NCBI GenBank assembly: GCA_910591455.2
Contig: OU342817.1
Coordinates: 15,716,415 to 15,780,414 of the forward strand
Length of the DNA: 64,000 nt
Reading direction: 5' to 3'
Origin: Pholis gunnellus
Lineage: Eukaryota > Chordata > Actinopteri > Perciformes > Pholidae
Under the pieces are notes generated by a model. The model did not search any database, was not told the DNA's origin, and saw only the letters and a program-made list of their open reading frames with translations. Each line of letters begins with the position of its first letter. Within the stretch, counting starts at the first letter, position 1. Below, piece by piece: positions 39,201 to 50,849 of this stretch. The position numbers and the translations under genes were made by a program.

Positions 39201-39262
39201 TCATGACCCGGGAAAGCACCGCTTCTCTCCGGATCATTCCGGCCCGACGCAACCAGCGCTGA
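30236..39262 (+). CDS. KIAA1614-like protein with DUF4685-type region and C-terminal PDZ domain, 9 coding exons
   Basis: Exons 30236-31460, 32581-32647, 33671-33823, 34411-35564, 36950-37085, 37460-37679, 38201-38313, 38427-38623 and 39069-39262 join in phase to 1152 residues (human KIAA1614 about 1190). Most of the protein is low-complexity Ser/Pro/acidic sequence. Recognisable parts are SSSDEEEEVEVQVSFEI (about 130-150); PTRVRFEDESEKEAESRYLD (about 538-557), which I associate with DUF4685; basic patches; and a PDZ domain at about 1058-1147 with binding loop GPFGFVI and core LLGIGDEILQVNGEAVAGLS. The PDZ implies binding of partner C termini; the partners and cell role are unknown. I take ATG 30236, the first in-frame ATG after the acceptor at 30201. 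The human orthologue maps near RC3H1 on 1q25, which supports the call. Identity rests on remembered human sequence, so moderate. Confidence 0.8.
35690..36010. mobile_element. Probable dispersed repeat remnant in a KIAA1614-like intron
   Basis: AGCAGTACTCTCTTCTTAAG, AAAAGTACTGTTTTCTAAT and TCCTGCATTCAATTAAT followed by AAGTAAAGTACCAGTACCTT are typical words of an abundant percomorph repeat built on AGTAAAAGTA. There is no coding capacity. Confidence 0.4.
36060..36606. mobile_element. Probable composite non-autonomous teleost element
   Basis: The segment AAGTTTAGGCAACAAAACCA then TAGGTTTAGGGAAAACATCA is one I recognise from many fish genomes. The far end CATATACTGCTCCTTTAA resembles a terminal of the family also seen at 54371-54540. 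It contains the only GC-rich stretch of this intron (about 36,360-36,440). Confidence 0.45.
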
Positions 39263-41425
39263 CTGGGAAGATAGGCCTGGCACGGAGCCATTTCTCCTGC
39301 AGCCGTGGATTATAATTCACCACTGCAAACGGGACTGATGTACTGTAGCATATGGTGGATAACCAGTGTGTATTTCAGTGCAGTTTTACATCTGAGAATG
39401 GCAACATGAGATTACAGTGTTAGAGGTTCATTTCCTGTTGTAAAAATAACACTGCAAGGGATTTGGATTACAATGATAAATCAATCAAATAACCAAATGA
39501 CAAATCTATCACAAAATACATCCAGTAGTAGAGAGGACTCATTAGCTAGCAACTAGATCTGAGAGTATATATTGTGATACTTATAAAATGGTATACTGAT
39601 TCAACTCCAGCACAGTTTCTGCGCATATGTTTTTTTTGGTCAGATTTAGTTGAATAGGGATCCCTTCATTCACAACATATCTGAATTTTAACCAAATCTT
39701 AAAACTATTCACAAAATAAAGAGAAATGGGATGACATCATTTATTTGTACCTATGTATTTGAGACCATTAAAAAACTGCAACAACTTCGCTTTTGTCATG
39801 TTCAAAGTGTGATTTATTTTAACACCCTAAATGACCCTTGAGTACAACCATATTTTGTTGCATTTTTTTAAATGATCCCATTAATCTAATTGATTGTTTC
39901 AGATGATTCACTTGATGAAGGATGTGCCACAAATGTAATTTTGGCCCATGAGACCCTAAAACTAAAGAGCTATTTATTGAAAATAAAGTGCCCTCCGCTG
40001 AACTGCAACTGCATCACAAATTGCGTTTAAACATAAAAGCAATTAATTATCTCTTTGTTTTTCAACGGATCATACTGTATTTCCCTGGGGCTCTGCAGGA
40101 TCCCTTCCTTCGTTTGTGCTGTATCACCCATTGCTTCAGGAAACTGATACTTGTTTTCTTTAAAATAAAAATGTTTTATTAACTTTTGTAACTCATGAAT
40201 TATGCACAAAACATATCACATTATATCCATTCAGTTGGATGCATGAGCGTATTTGAAACATTTAAATTTAGAGTATTCCAAACATATGAATTAGGAACAT
40301 AAATCCTCTTCTTAATTTGACAGTAAAACCCCTAATACTTAAATCAGCCTCAATTAAATCAATTAGGCCTATTGATTTGCACATTTTAGATAATTAAAAT
40401 ACACCTAAAGTAGTGATCAGTGCTCCCCAGCAACACACATTTTGACACATTTGAGGTTTCCCTACAAGATGCTTATAAAACAAGTTAAAAGGGATTATGC
40501 GAGGCTGAGCAGGATGCAGGAAGATGGTCGTGACTGCTGCTTCAACAGGTCTGTTTAAAGGTCGTGACTAATAGGGCTCGCTATTTTTGCACTGGGCTTA
40601 TTTCAATATATGGGGTTCTATCTAATGACGCAATTTGCACTGTACTTTGCCATGTTTCGAGTTTATCTGACTAAATGTATGCGGTTATTTCAATTCATAA
40701 ATGTATTTGACTAAAAGAGAAGTATAAAAACGGTGTGGAAAATCCGTTATTAGGATGTACCTGCTACCGTTTAGGTTGTCCTGAACGTGGTCTGATATCG
40801 TGCTGCTCTTGTATCTGATGCCACCAGGAGCCGATACGCTTTTATCTCGCCCAGCCATGAGTCCCCACGGGCCCCGGGGAACCGCCGTCCAAGACCCCCA
40901 ACACAAACACTGACATGCAACAGCACATTCCGGCCTATTCAATTGTACATTTATTGATTGGTTAATTGATAAAGAATTGTGTCCCGTTCTCGAATATGGC
41001 ATCATTATCATAATTACTCTCTCTTCATTTGAGCAATCTATTGTATCAGTAGCACATCCAGCCTCAAGGCGCAGGAATGGATATGGATTAATGGATGTAC
41101 TCCTTTTTTAGGGTAAAATGAAAATAAAAAAAAGACACGACCCTCTGCTATCATCAGTTATCTTATTGCAGGATAAATTGGCTTAGCAAAAACTCCTTTG
41201 TTGAAATTATAAATAGGTCAACAGCTTAACCTGAGCTTTTGTTTCTTTCATCAAAAAAATTAAAACACCTCCAAATAGCTCAGGCTACAGTGTACCTCAC
41301 GTTGTTACAGGCCGTTGCGCTATGCCTGTTTGCTTTTTTTTTTAATGCTTTGCCCTCCACAAGCCTATATAGCCCACGACAGCCAAATAATAATGAATCA
41401 TTTCATAAATAATGGGTTTAGGGGC
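39263..41425. other. 3' UTR of the KIAA1614-like gene and spacer to tal1
   Basis: No coding exon is visible. Poly(A) candidates AATAAA at 39715-39720 and 39982-39987 end the KIAA1614-like transcript. Towards tal1 there are GATA-type motifs at 40842-40846, 41158-41162 and 41172-41176. Confidence 0.55.
39715..39720 (+). terminator. Candidate poly(A) signal of the KIAA1614-like gene
   Basis: AATAAA about 450 bases after the stop at 39262. A second hexamer follows at 39982-39987. Confidence 0.5.
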
Positions 41426-41462
41426 TTATCGGGAATGAAGAGGCCGCTGCCGTGCGCTTATC
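41426..41462. promoter_or_regulatory. tal1: Paired GATA motifs of the presumed tal1 promoter
   Basis: TTATC (GATAA on -) at 41426-41430 and at 41458-41462 (in GCGCTTATCTC), 32 bp apart, with a GC-rich stretch between. Human TAL1 promoter 1a is known for two GATA sites near -65 and -33, the same spacing (recalled). The position upstream of a spliced tal1 leader fits. Confidence 0.55.
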
Positions 41463-41539
41463 TCACTCGGCCACATTGCGGCCTGTGTTCCGCTCCCCAT
41501 ACTGAGGCAGCGCACTGGATGCAGCGAGGAATAACTCAG

Positions 41540-41541
<2 letters not shown>

Positions 41542-41631
<90 letters not shown>
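41542..41631. repeat. (CA)45 microsatellite in the presumed tal1 leader
   Basis: Ninety bases of uninterrupted AC repeat between the GATA motifs and the leader splice donor at 41738. It probably lies inside the 5' UTR exon. Confidence 0.9.
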
Positions 41632-41634
<3 letters not shown>

Positions 41635-41674
41635 TCCACAACTGGCAGGGGAAAAAAAGAAAAAAACCTCAGAC

Positions 41675-41737
41675 ATGGATGACCCACTCACAAAATGGCT
41701 CCACTTACACAGTAACATCAACAACACGACTGGAACG
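41675..41737 (+). other. tal1 leader exon end with upstream ORF start
   Basis: ATG at 41675 opens 21 codons (MDDPLTKWLHLHSNINNTTG then T) up to donor GTAAGT at 41738. Spliced to the acceptor at 43076 the frame continues GAC CTA GTG GAC and reaches TGA at 43101-43103, giving a 29-codon uORF that ends 10 nt before the tal1 ATG. The splice join is inferred. Confidence 0.5.
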
Positions 41738-43076
41738 GTAAGTGCATAAAAAAATACACCTCTTTATTTAAACCAACGTATTCGTTGTTCCTAAAGGTTG
41801 TAATTGGATTCCTATCGTCTGAATTTTATCGGTGCTATGTGCATTTGTTTCAGCCTATATTTTTCCGCTATTGTCCGATCGGATGGTTCAGACTGTACGG
41901 GATGTAATAACGGATGCGAGGCCTATTGGAGAATTCCCAGAAATAAAAGTGCGCTTTTTTTATCGGCGGTCTTGTGTTCCGTTTATAATAATATTCCTTG
42001 TACATTAATCGAGTTAAGTGTACTAAAACCCCTAACGCTGGTGTGTAGCGTATTACATATGACAAGCCTTTGATGTTCGGCTTTAACAACAGCACCACGG
42101 CCTACATCGCCATAAAACGAGATTCACACCAGACACCTCTGACATGTGTGGCTATATGAAAATGATCAGGTCAAACTGCTTTTGGAGGTTGTTTTATTTC
42201 ATTAACTGAAGACGGGGAAAAAACGAGTGATTTTATTTTGACAAAGAATGGATACCAAGCTCTCTTCGTGGTCCTGACATTCAATCTCTCTATAAGACGA
42301 TAATGTCACCTCTAAATCAACAGCAGCCGACATCATTTTAAAAAATATTAGAATATGACTTTATATCGAGCTCAAACGTCGGTTTAAAAACATTAAGATA
42401 TTAGCTGAACGTTATGCCCAAGCAAGCATTAGATACGAAGATTTATTAAAAGAGGGGGAAAAAACATGCAATGCAGAAACCACAAGACAAAGCTCTTATA
42501 AACAACAAGTGAACATTTGAAAAATATCCCTGGCTCCACGTTTATGACAAAAAATGTTTAACTGGGGCAAATTCATGATTATAAGGATTGTATCACATCC
42601 CAGCAGGTTTCACTTAAAGAAAAGCTTCACCATCAGCTCACAAAAATGACAAAACCCTCGAAAATTAAAACGTTTTTAAATTGAGATTTCATAAATAATT
42701 AGTGTTATCGTCCATTTTGGCAAAATTGTCTGCATTAGAGTTATCATTTTTTATTTCCTTTTTAAATATTGTGCTAAATGTAGTAAAAATAAAAAGAAGG
42801 AATCTAGCTAACATGCAACTAATAGCCTATTCACTGCTCTTTGACTATTTGTTTAGTTGGAAACGTTAAGTCTGTAATTGATCATATTTATATAACTATA
42901 ATAATAATAACATTTTCATAATCTAAATGCCAATAATAATAACAATGATAATGGATTGTTAAATTCCCATGGGCTTCCATATAGGAAGCAAACGCTTTGT
43001 TATTCATCTGGCAGCTATATAGAGACTGTCACACATTATTTTGAGCAATAAATTAATGGAGGAAAATCTTATTTAG
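41738..43076 (+). other. First intron of tal1
   Basis: Bounded by donor GTAAGT and acceptor CTTATTTAG. It is AT-rich with no ORF of family character. Further TTATCGG words occur near 41826 and 41957. Confidence 0.5.
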
Positions 43077-43113
43077 GACCTAGTGGACTCGAGCGAGTGG
43101 TGACGGTATAAAA

Positions 43114-45522
43114 ATGATGGAAAAACGGCAGCCGGAGCTTCGTCCTGGAAGTCCCGATGAAGAGTCCGGTCCTGAAAAGCGAGAGGACTCCTCCATCATC
43201 TCCAGACTGAACGGATGCAAGGAGGAAGAGGAGCCGAGGAGAGAGGAGGGGGAGAAGGGGAGGGGAGGGAGCTTCAAGGGGGTTGAGGAGAGGGATGACG
43301 TTCCTCTGCAGAACTCGAGCAACGGGACCAGCATCAGCATCATCATCAACGGCGTTGCCAAGGAAACTGCCTCTCACAACGCCCTTGACCTGAAAAGGGA
43401 AGTGCCGGTGATCGAGCTCTCCAGGAGGGACGCTATAAAAGCGCTGGAGCAGAGGACAGAAAGCCATTTGGTGCCGATCACGGAACTTCGCAGACCTCCA
43501 CCGCTGCCGCTGCCGCCGCCGCAACGAGACAACGCTCGAATGGTCCAACTGAGCCCAAACGCGTTTCCTGTCCCGGCCCGGGCCATGCTCTACAACCTGG
43601 CGCAGCCTCTCGCCGCCATCAACAGGTAAAGGTGGAGAAAGAAAAAATAAATATCGTGTAGTTTCAGGAATGCACGTTTTCATTTGTTCATTGTGAGTGT
43701 TCTCCATAAGTTTGACGGCTGCTATGTTGCCCTGTGGCCCAGGAATAGGCTTCTAGTGTCAGAAATATGCTTGTAGTGTATTCAATATGTTGACATTATT
43801 TAGTAAGTGTGTGCAGGAATGACGGAGAATTATCCTATAAATGTGTGTGTGTGTGTGTGTGTGTGCTACTGGTGCAAGGAGTGGGGGTTGTTGAGGGTTA
43901 GATGCAATGAAGGCAATGATGTAAATTCATGTTTTTTCATATACCTGTGCATCTTTTGTCTGCTTTCTGTTGCTGTAGTCTCGGAGAGGAGTCAGAGCAG
44001 TACAGCATGTACCCCAGCAACAGGGTGAAGCGCCGCCAGGCGCCTTATGAGGTTGAACTCGACGAGGGTAAGCACATTTCAGATCTTTATAAGTATGGTA
44101 AGATCCACTTCTGCTGTGTCCGCCTCCTGCCAATATAGTCTCCTAAACGACATCCACTGACATCGATCCATACTGTACCTAATCTGAGTGTTGCAGAAGA
44201 TGCTTTAAAATAAATAAGTGTTTAACGCAGAGGAATAAATACATCATAATTCATGGCATGAGTGAATGCTGCTAATCTGAACGTCAAATACATGTACCTG
44301 CATGCCATTAAAGTAAGCTATACTTAGTCACATTTGGGGTTTATTTCATTTGAAACCTCCTTTCCATCGCTGCCCACTCACTGCCATATACTGGGGTGGA
44401 GGATGGGGGTGCTGCTGCCTCCATGCCAAGGTTTTACTGCAGAGTGGGCTGAAGGATTAAGATAGACTGGGTGTGTTCCAAGGGCGACAATAGCCTGGAA
44501 GACACAATTGTTGAGGGCGGGAGGATGTGACTACCTGCAGTGGGGTATTTTATTGTACCTAAATGAATAAAAAGTACATACAAAATGGAATCGGGAGCAC
44601 ACAGTCCCCCCGACACTCTTTCCTGGGGTTTGCCATGAACCAACCATTTATCTTGCACCGCATGTATAGTATTTGACACAGAGCATATTGTACTATATTT
44701 TGCAGGCCTCTACAACTTCTTCTCCGTCATTGAAGACCCCATATTTTAGAGAGGACAATTTTTAGCTTATTTCTTTAGGATTTCTTTGCTACAAAATTTT
44801 TTTCCTCAAATGTTATGTGCATCCGTTCTCCTGCGGCTACTTCTTTCATTTTTATCATTGCACTTGCTATACCCTTTTACATACAGCATTATCAGTTTCA
44901 GCTTCTGCACTTCATGTTATTTGGGTTGTCCTACCGATGCCTCTTCTTCTTACTCTCTCTGTCCGACTCTTTTCCTCCCTTTTCCCTGCTAGCTGGCCAG
45001 CCAAAGATCGTGCGTCGTATCTTCACTAACAGTCGGGAACGTTGGCGGCAGCAGAACGTAAACGGGGCATTTTCGGAGCTTCGCAAACTCATCCCCACTC
45101 ACCCCCCAGACAAGAAGCTGAGCAAGAATGAGATCCTGCGGCTTGCCATGAAGTACATTAGCTTCCTCTCCAACCTGCTGGAGGACCAGGACGGCGGGAG
45201 GAATGTTGGCAGCACAACTGACGGGGAAACAGGGCTGCTGGTTGGAGTTGGGGCCCACGAGGGCGGCCCTCAGGGTGGTCCACATCAGGACACAGTGGTT
45301 GGCTTGGCCAGGGACGATCTTCTGGAGACCATGTCACCAGGTTCCAGTTGTGGAAGCCTGCCTGACGGCGATGCCGAGGGCAGTCCCGAGAGCTTTATGG
45401 AGGACCAGGACTCGCCTCCAGCTCCAAGGACTCTAACGGCTTCACGTGGGCCTGCGCTGCATCTAGCTGCTAGAGATCTGAGGCGCAATGGCCGCCCTTT
45501 AGATGGCTCCAGTCGCCGATGA
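43114..45522 (+). CDS. tal1: TAL1/SCL basic helix-loop-helix transcription factor, 3 coding exons
   Basis: Exons 43114-43625, 43979-44067 and 44993-45522 join in phase to 376 residues (human 331). The bHLH at about residues 207-262 is essentially the TAL1 sequence: RRIFTNSRERWRQQNVNGAF, then LIPTHPPDKKLSKNEILRLA. It binds E-boxes with E-proteins and, with LMO2, LDB1 and GATA1, drives blood and endothelial specification in the nucleus. Other TAL1 marks are NGVAKET, PVIELSRR, the internal Met in ARMVQLSPN where shorter isoforms can start, NRVKRR upstream of the bHLH, and a C-terminal LETMSPGSSCGSL block. The first exon adds a charged Glu/Lys-rich stretch. Two ATGs open the frame (43114, 43117); I use the first. 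Upstream lie a spliced leader, a uORF and GATA motifs. A GT microsatellite lies in intron 2 near 43842-43864. Confidence 0.95.
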
Positions 45523-46950
45523 TGCTGATGCTGATGCCAACAGACCACAGACACAACACCTGAGACTGAAATGAGAGGGACTAAGAAAGAGGTGTCTATG
45601 CTCAGGACCTGTTAGCTTTGAGCTGTCAGTGTAGGAAAGAGAATCAAGCACCACCTAGTGAGATAGTGGTGTACGATCCTGTCTCCACCCTACACCTGAG
45701 GGAGCACTGATAAATCGCTTGCTTTGATTGGTGATTGTTTGCATTTGATCCAACAAAAGACTTGTAAATTCTGCATGTCTCATGTCTTTGACTGACCTGC
45801 GGTTTATAACCGTCCGTGTTTTTAAAAGTTCAAAGACAGGATATTCTAAAATTTAAAAAAAAAACTGAAAAATAAAGAAAGAACGAGCAAAAAAAAACAA
45901 CCCCCAAATCAAATCAAACAAAAAGATCAATCAAACAAAAGATCAATCAAGAGACACTTTTTCAATTTGTAATGTTGAAGTTTGGGCCAATGCTTCAATT
46001 ATGATACTGTTGATTACAATATAATGCGGCCAACCCTGGAGATTTATGCCCAACAAATTTAATGTGTTAGAATAATGACACAAGATTAAGTTTGCCTCAG
46101 TTGGAGGCCGTAAATGAACCGACTGGACCCTATTGTACCCATGCAGTAACGTATGTATTGTAAATAGCATTATATTTCCACGGCACAATGTAACAACAGC
46201 GACTCGAGTTCAAGTCATGTGGTTTAAGATGTACTATAGTGTGTTTGTCAATTGGTTTACTAGCAAAATGGTCTTTTGGGAGACATGAAACAAAAAAGAA
46301 GAGAGACTGAACGCGAATAACTCAAAATGTAAAGCAACAACTGAACGTAGTACATCAAATGTGGTACCATTTCCTTCTGTTACACTTTGGTGATGAGAGA
46401 ATGACACCAAATACGGCGACAGACAGTTAAACATTTTCACTGCCGGGAATTAATATATCTATTTGATTTTGCGGAGGTACAAGACATGCAGTGTTTTTTA
46501 AAGTGTACAAAATATGAGTCATATGACATTAAGAAGTGACTCATGCAGTCATTTTGATATGAATGTTTCAGTGTTTTTTTTTAAAAACTGTAATGCAGTT
46601 GTAGTTTAGTAAGGTACACAAATAAATCCCTTCATTGCCGCATACATATACAGACACATGCACAGAGACACGAACACACACGCACACACACAGTGTTAAT
46701 ATCATAACAACACCAGCAGTTTTCTGATTAATACAGTTAAGGTTTGCTCACTGTTGTTGGTTATTCTGCTTTTTCAGCAGGACCTAGTAGCCTATATTGG
46801 TACCTTTGGTAACTATGGTATTTTATGAATTGCAGTAAAGGGACATTGTACGTTTGGTAATGACATATTTGTTGTATGATAGCTGTATCTATAAATATAT
46901 CCAATGTTAAATCGATGAATTTTATACAAAACCCCTGAATAAAACGTGCA
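45523..46950 (+). other. tal1 3' UTR
   Basis: AT-rich sequence without ORFs. AATAAA occurs at 46938-46943, with an earlier one near 46621, giving a ~1.4 kb UTR if the distal signal is used. A run of A and CAAA words lies at 45857-45950. Confidence 0.55.
46938..46943 (+). terminator. Candidate distal poly(A) signal of tal1
   Basis: AATAAA about 1.4 kb after the tal1 stop, followed within 30 bases by GT-rich sequence (CCTTGTGGTTG). Confidence 0.5.
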
Positions 46951-47992
46951 GAGGAAAAGCCTTGTGGTTGATCTCACTCAAGCAAGTTGTAGATTTTATT
47001 CCTGTAATTCAAGGTAATTTAATCCAGTTCTATTCAAGTCAGTTCAATTATTTATATTCTGCTCAGTTCAATGTAATTTGATTAAATTCAGTTCACGTCA
47101 ATTCAATTGCTTCATTGTCAAAGAAACGGAATGTATGATACTTGTTACCACGTTTCAGCATTTATGATTAATAATACCTTTGACCCACTCACTCATAATT
47201 GCATAACTTATTTGACAACATTCTAAGACAGGCAGTGGCGTAACATACCACGCAGCTGCTTCCCACCTTGTCTGTCCAGAGTGTTTAGTCGAAACCACAA
47301 CCTCCTCATGAAACCCCCCCCCAATGGACGCTGGAATCCTCACTTCCACCCAACAAGTGACAACTTCCTGTGGAGGTTAACGCGGCTCGGTGACCTGCAG
47401 GATATCCTGCCATTGTGAAAGTGGTTTCGACAGCCTTCGCTGCACTCGTTTGCACACTGTTGTGTCTGTACACATTGTGAAACGGCCACAGTGGTCGACT
47501 CCCGCCGCCTGAAAGTTATTCACCTCATGCAATCGAAAAGTTATGTTCACCAAACCGGTGTTCATTAATAAGAAATTTGCAGAAGGGTTGTTGCTTTGCC
47601 AAATAAATGCTACTTTTCTGAAACGACTATTATTCTCCTTATATTCCAAAACTCCGCACAGCACACGTTGCCGCCACTACAACAGCACCAGCTTTTAGAC
47701 ATTTCTTAAAAACTAAAACTGCTTCCAGGGAGCATCAGAGACATCCAGGTGTTTGGGGACCCCTCCTGTGCTCTGCTCTGGCTGTGCTGGGACTCCACTG
47801 AGAGGCCCTCAGGGTTAATGCCTGCCAAAACATTTACCTGCTCCAGTGTTCCTGTCTCTCCACAAACACACACACTCACAAAAAAAAGAGAGGGAAACAG
47901 GGAGTGTATATGGGGTATTGAAAGGGAGGGGATGAGAGGCTTGTGTGAGTGTGTATGTGCTTGCTCTACATAGATCTGTGTGTATGTGTGAA

Positions 47993-48039
47993 AGAGAGAG
48001 AGAGAGCGGGCGTGTGTGTGTGTGTGTGTGTGTGTGTGT
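47993..48039. repeat. (GA)n then (GT)n microsatellite
   Basis: GAGAGAGAGAGAG followed by a GT run from 48012 to 48039. Confidence 0.85.
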
Positions 48040-48246
48040 TTATCAGCTCAGTGCAGATGGGTGGCAGAGTGGCTCTTGCAGCCAAATGATTCAGTATGCT
48101 AATGAGTTGTTATCTGTGGTGCTGCAGGAACAATATACTGTCTTTCTCACAGTGGGAATCCAGCCTGCTGGGAGCAGATTACACTGCACACACCGCCAAG
48201 GTAGTTATTTATATTTTCACACAGAGTAGTAGAAAATACATAAATG

Positions 48247-48436
<190 letters not shown>

Positions 48437-50638
48437 GCCATCACCAACAACAGCAAACATAAATATGATGGAAATTTTAGGTAAATTGATGTCCTTGACC
48501 AGGAGCTGAAGATGCCATTCTAGGCCTTCCTCTTTAACAGGTTTCAGAGTTATGTTTCTGTTACAAATGATTACCTATGTCCTTAATTAATTAAAGTAAA
48601 TCTTAAATTGCCCAGAATGTTTTTTTCTGCCAATCAATAAGCTTTGTACAATTGAGAGAAATGTTTAGCTTTAAAGACCCAGAGTCAGCTGAAAAATTAA
48701 ATCCTTCCTTTCTTGTTATGAGTCAGACAAAAATGATTAAATCAAGTGCGAAACTGATCACGTTTCGTCGCCGTCTCTCCCAAAAATGACACTTTTAATT
48801 CTGTGCAATATTCACGTATATTTTATTCCCTTTACAATCTTGGATCATTTCTCTTCTCTTGATTTTTGACCCACACTCAGATCCAACGCTCGGTCGTTGT
48901 ATTTGGAGAACAGAAAGTATCACCTGCTTTTAATCATTCCTTCATAAAAGACACAAATGTACACAAATGCAGGCTGTGTTTGACAACATTTATTTGGATA
49001 TTTGTTATTAAAAATATAATTCCCTGATGTTTATTATGTCACTATATTTCATTTCATAGTAATTATTTATCTTCTCATGTGCCACCGGCTACAATCTTGG
49101 TTAAGTGCACACTTGTGTCTCCCTCAGAAAAACAGAGTGTGTTCTCGGGTCAGATTTGTATAAAAATGAATGAGACATTTTTATATGCTAACAGCTCTTA
49201 AGTGTATTGTATGGATACATTAATGTGACCCAAGATAGGGTCAATGTATTGCTTTATTGTAAAAATAACAATCAATGTGTGAGATAGATTTAGAAATAAG
49301 AAGATGAAGAATAATCAAGAAGAGATAAAGTAATTGATTGCAGGGAACATTATACCTTGAAGGTCGAACGTAGCGTTAATAAATATTTCAGCAGTAAGTG
49401 GACAGTATGCGGCAGTTTTTCACATTGTTTTACGACTGCACTTCCCTCTGCTGCAACTGCCACACATTGAGGTGTGCTGAAGTGTTTTTTTCTAAATAGT
49501 TTGGACAAAAATGACTTAAATACACAACATCCTAACAGAATATCATAATAAAGGCCATCACTTCTCCTATTGACATCAATACAAAACCCACAAAAACATT
49601 CTGGACAATATGAACATTATTCAATTTGAACTATATCCCTCTTATAAGGTTTAGCCACCTTGAATCCAAGATAAGATATAGATTTTCAGTGATACGATAT
49701 TTTCATTACAATTACTGAGGATTTGGCAAAGTCTGTGAAAATGTAATAATTGTAACAAAAATATTTTAGAACTCGGTAATGCAGTTTCCCTATTGTCATC
49801 ATCACAGCATAGAAATGTCTCAGTAACCTCTCAGAGATATAAAATACTAAATTCAATATATCTTCCAGCTGGATTGCTGTTTTTTTTAAAAGGTACAGTG
49901 CAGGTACACCAGAGTATCATTTATACTGCGTTCATCGGTCTCCCTGCTGCAGAGGGTTATCCTCAGTGTCTAGGGCAGCTAATCTGTTGTTATTGTAATG
50001 CAAAAATATTATTTTTACTTGTACCTGCTTCTGGGCGATGCTTTTATAAACTCATGTCAGTCGTCTGTGTTCCTGTGGCTATGAATCACTGCCTTCAATC
50101 TTTGCTGATAATCAAGAGAAACAGGGATGCCACTCTTTCTCTCCTGTAGTGAATCCCCATTTAACAGACCACATTCACTGAATTCACACAGAGCTGTAGT
50201 GAATGACGAGAGTCCGCAAGAACGATCCATTCTGCTGTGTGAATGGAATCTGCATTAGTAAGTATTAATCTCCTGTTGTTTTGCAGTCAGTAAGTGGACA
50301 AGAACATGTTGAGTCTTAATAAGAATAATTCTTTTGGGACATTTCATTTTCATTCAATGTGTGCAACCTTTTTCTTTAATGATTTTCTCTGTACTCCATC
50401 TCAGCATTTAACGACGCTCTCAAATAACTCTTTACAGAACTTGGACACCTTACACCCTCTAGTGGGAACCAAATGCAATCATTGAATATTTACTTCAATT
50501 GTTCACAAATTTGTATTGGCCTCATTGACACAGAGCTTATCTATCCTAATTGCAGAGACTAATGGCCTATAAATTAGCTTTTAGTTCTGGTTCTGAATAA
50601 ATAAAACCGAAGGGTCATCCATTTCAAGCATAGTCATT

Positions 50639-50644
50639 TTTAAT
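50639..50644 (-). terminator. Candidate poly(A) signal of otol1
   Basis: TTTAAT on + (ATTAAA on -) about 205 bases past the otol1 stop codon. Confidence 0.45.
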
Positions 50645-50849
50645 GCGTTGTTACAAAGAACTGAAGTGTTGCATACAGCATTATAATCAAGCCTCATCCA
50701 TCTCCAAATACAGCAAGGCAAGCAAAGCATTTGGTTTGATTAGCATGACAGCAGCGAGCAGAAACCGAAGCAGCAGCATTTAGCTGAATCACATTAATTT
50801 GACAGGGCAGTGCAATAGGCTGAAGAGCTGTGCAAGAGTCTACAAGAAG

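Noticed and set aside
41463..41749. Open frames encoding (TH)n or (CV)n through the CA repeat
   Set aside because: Pure translation of a dinucleotide repeat.
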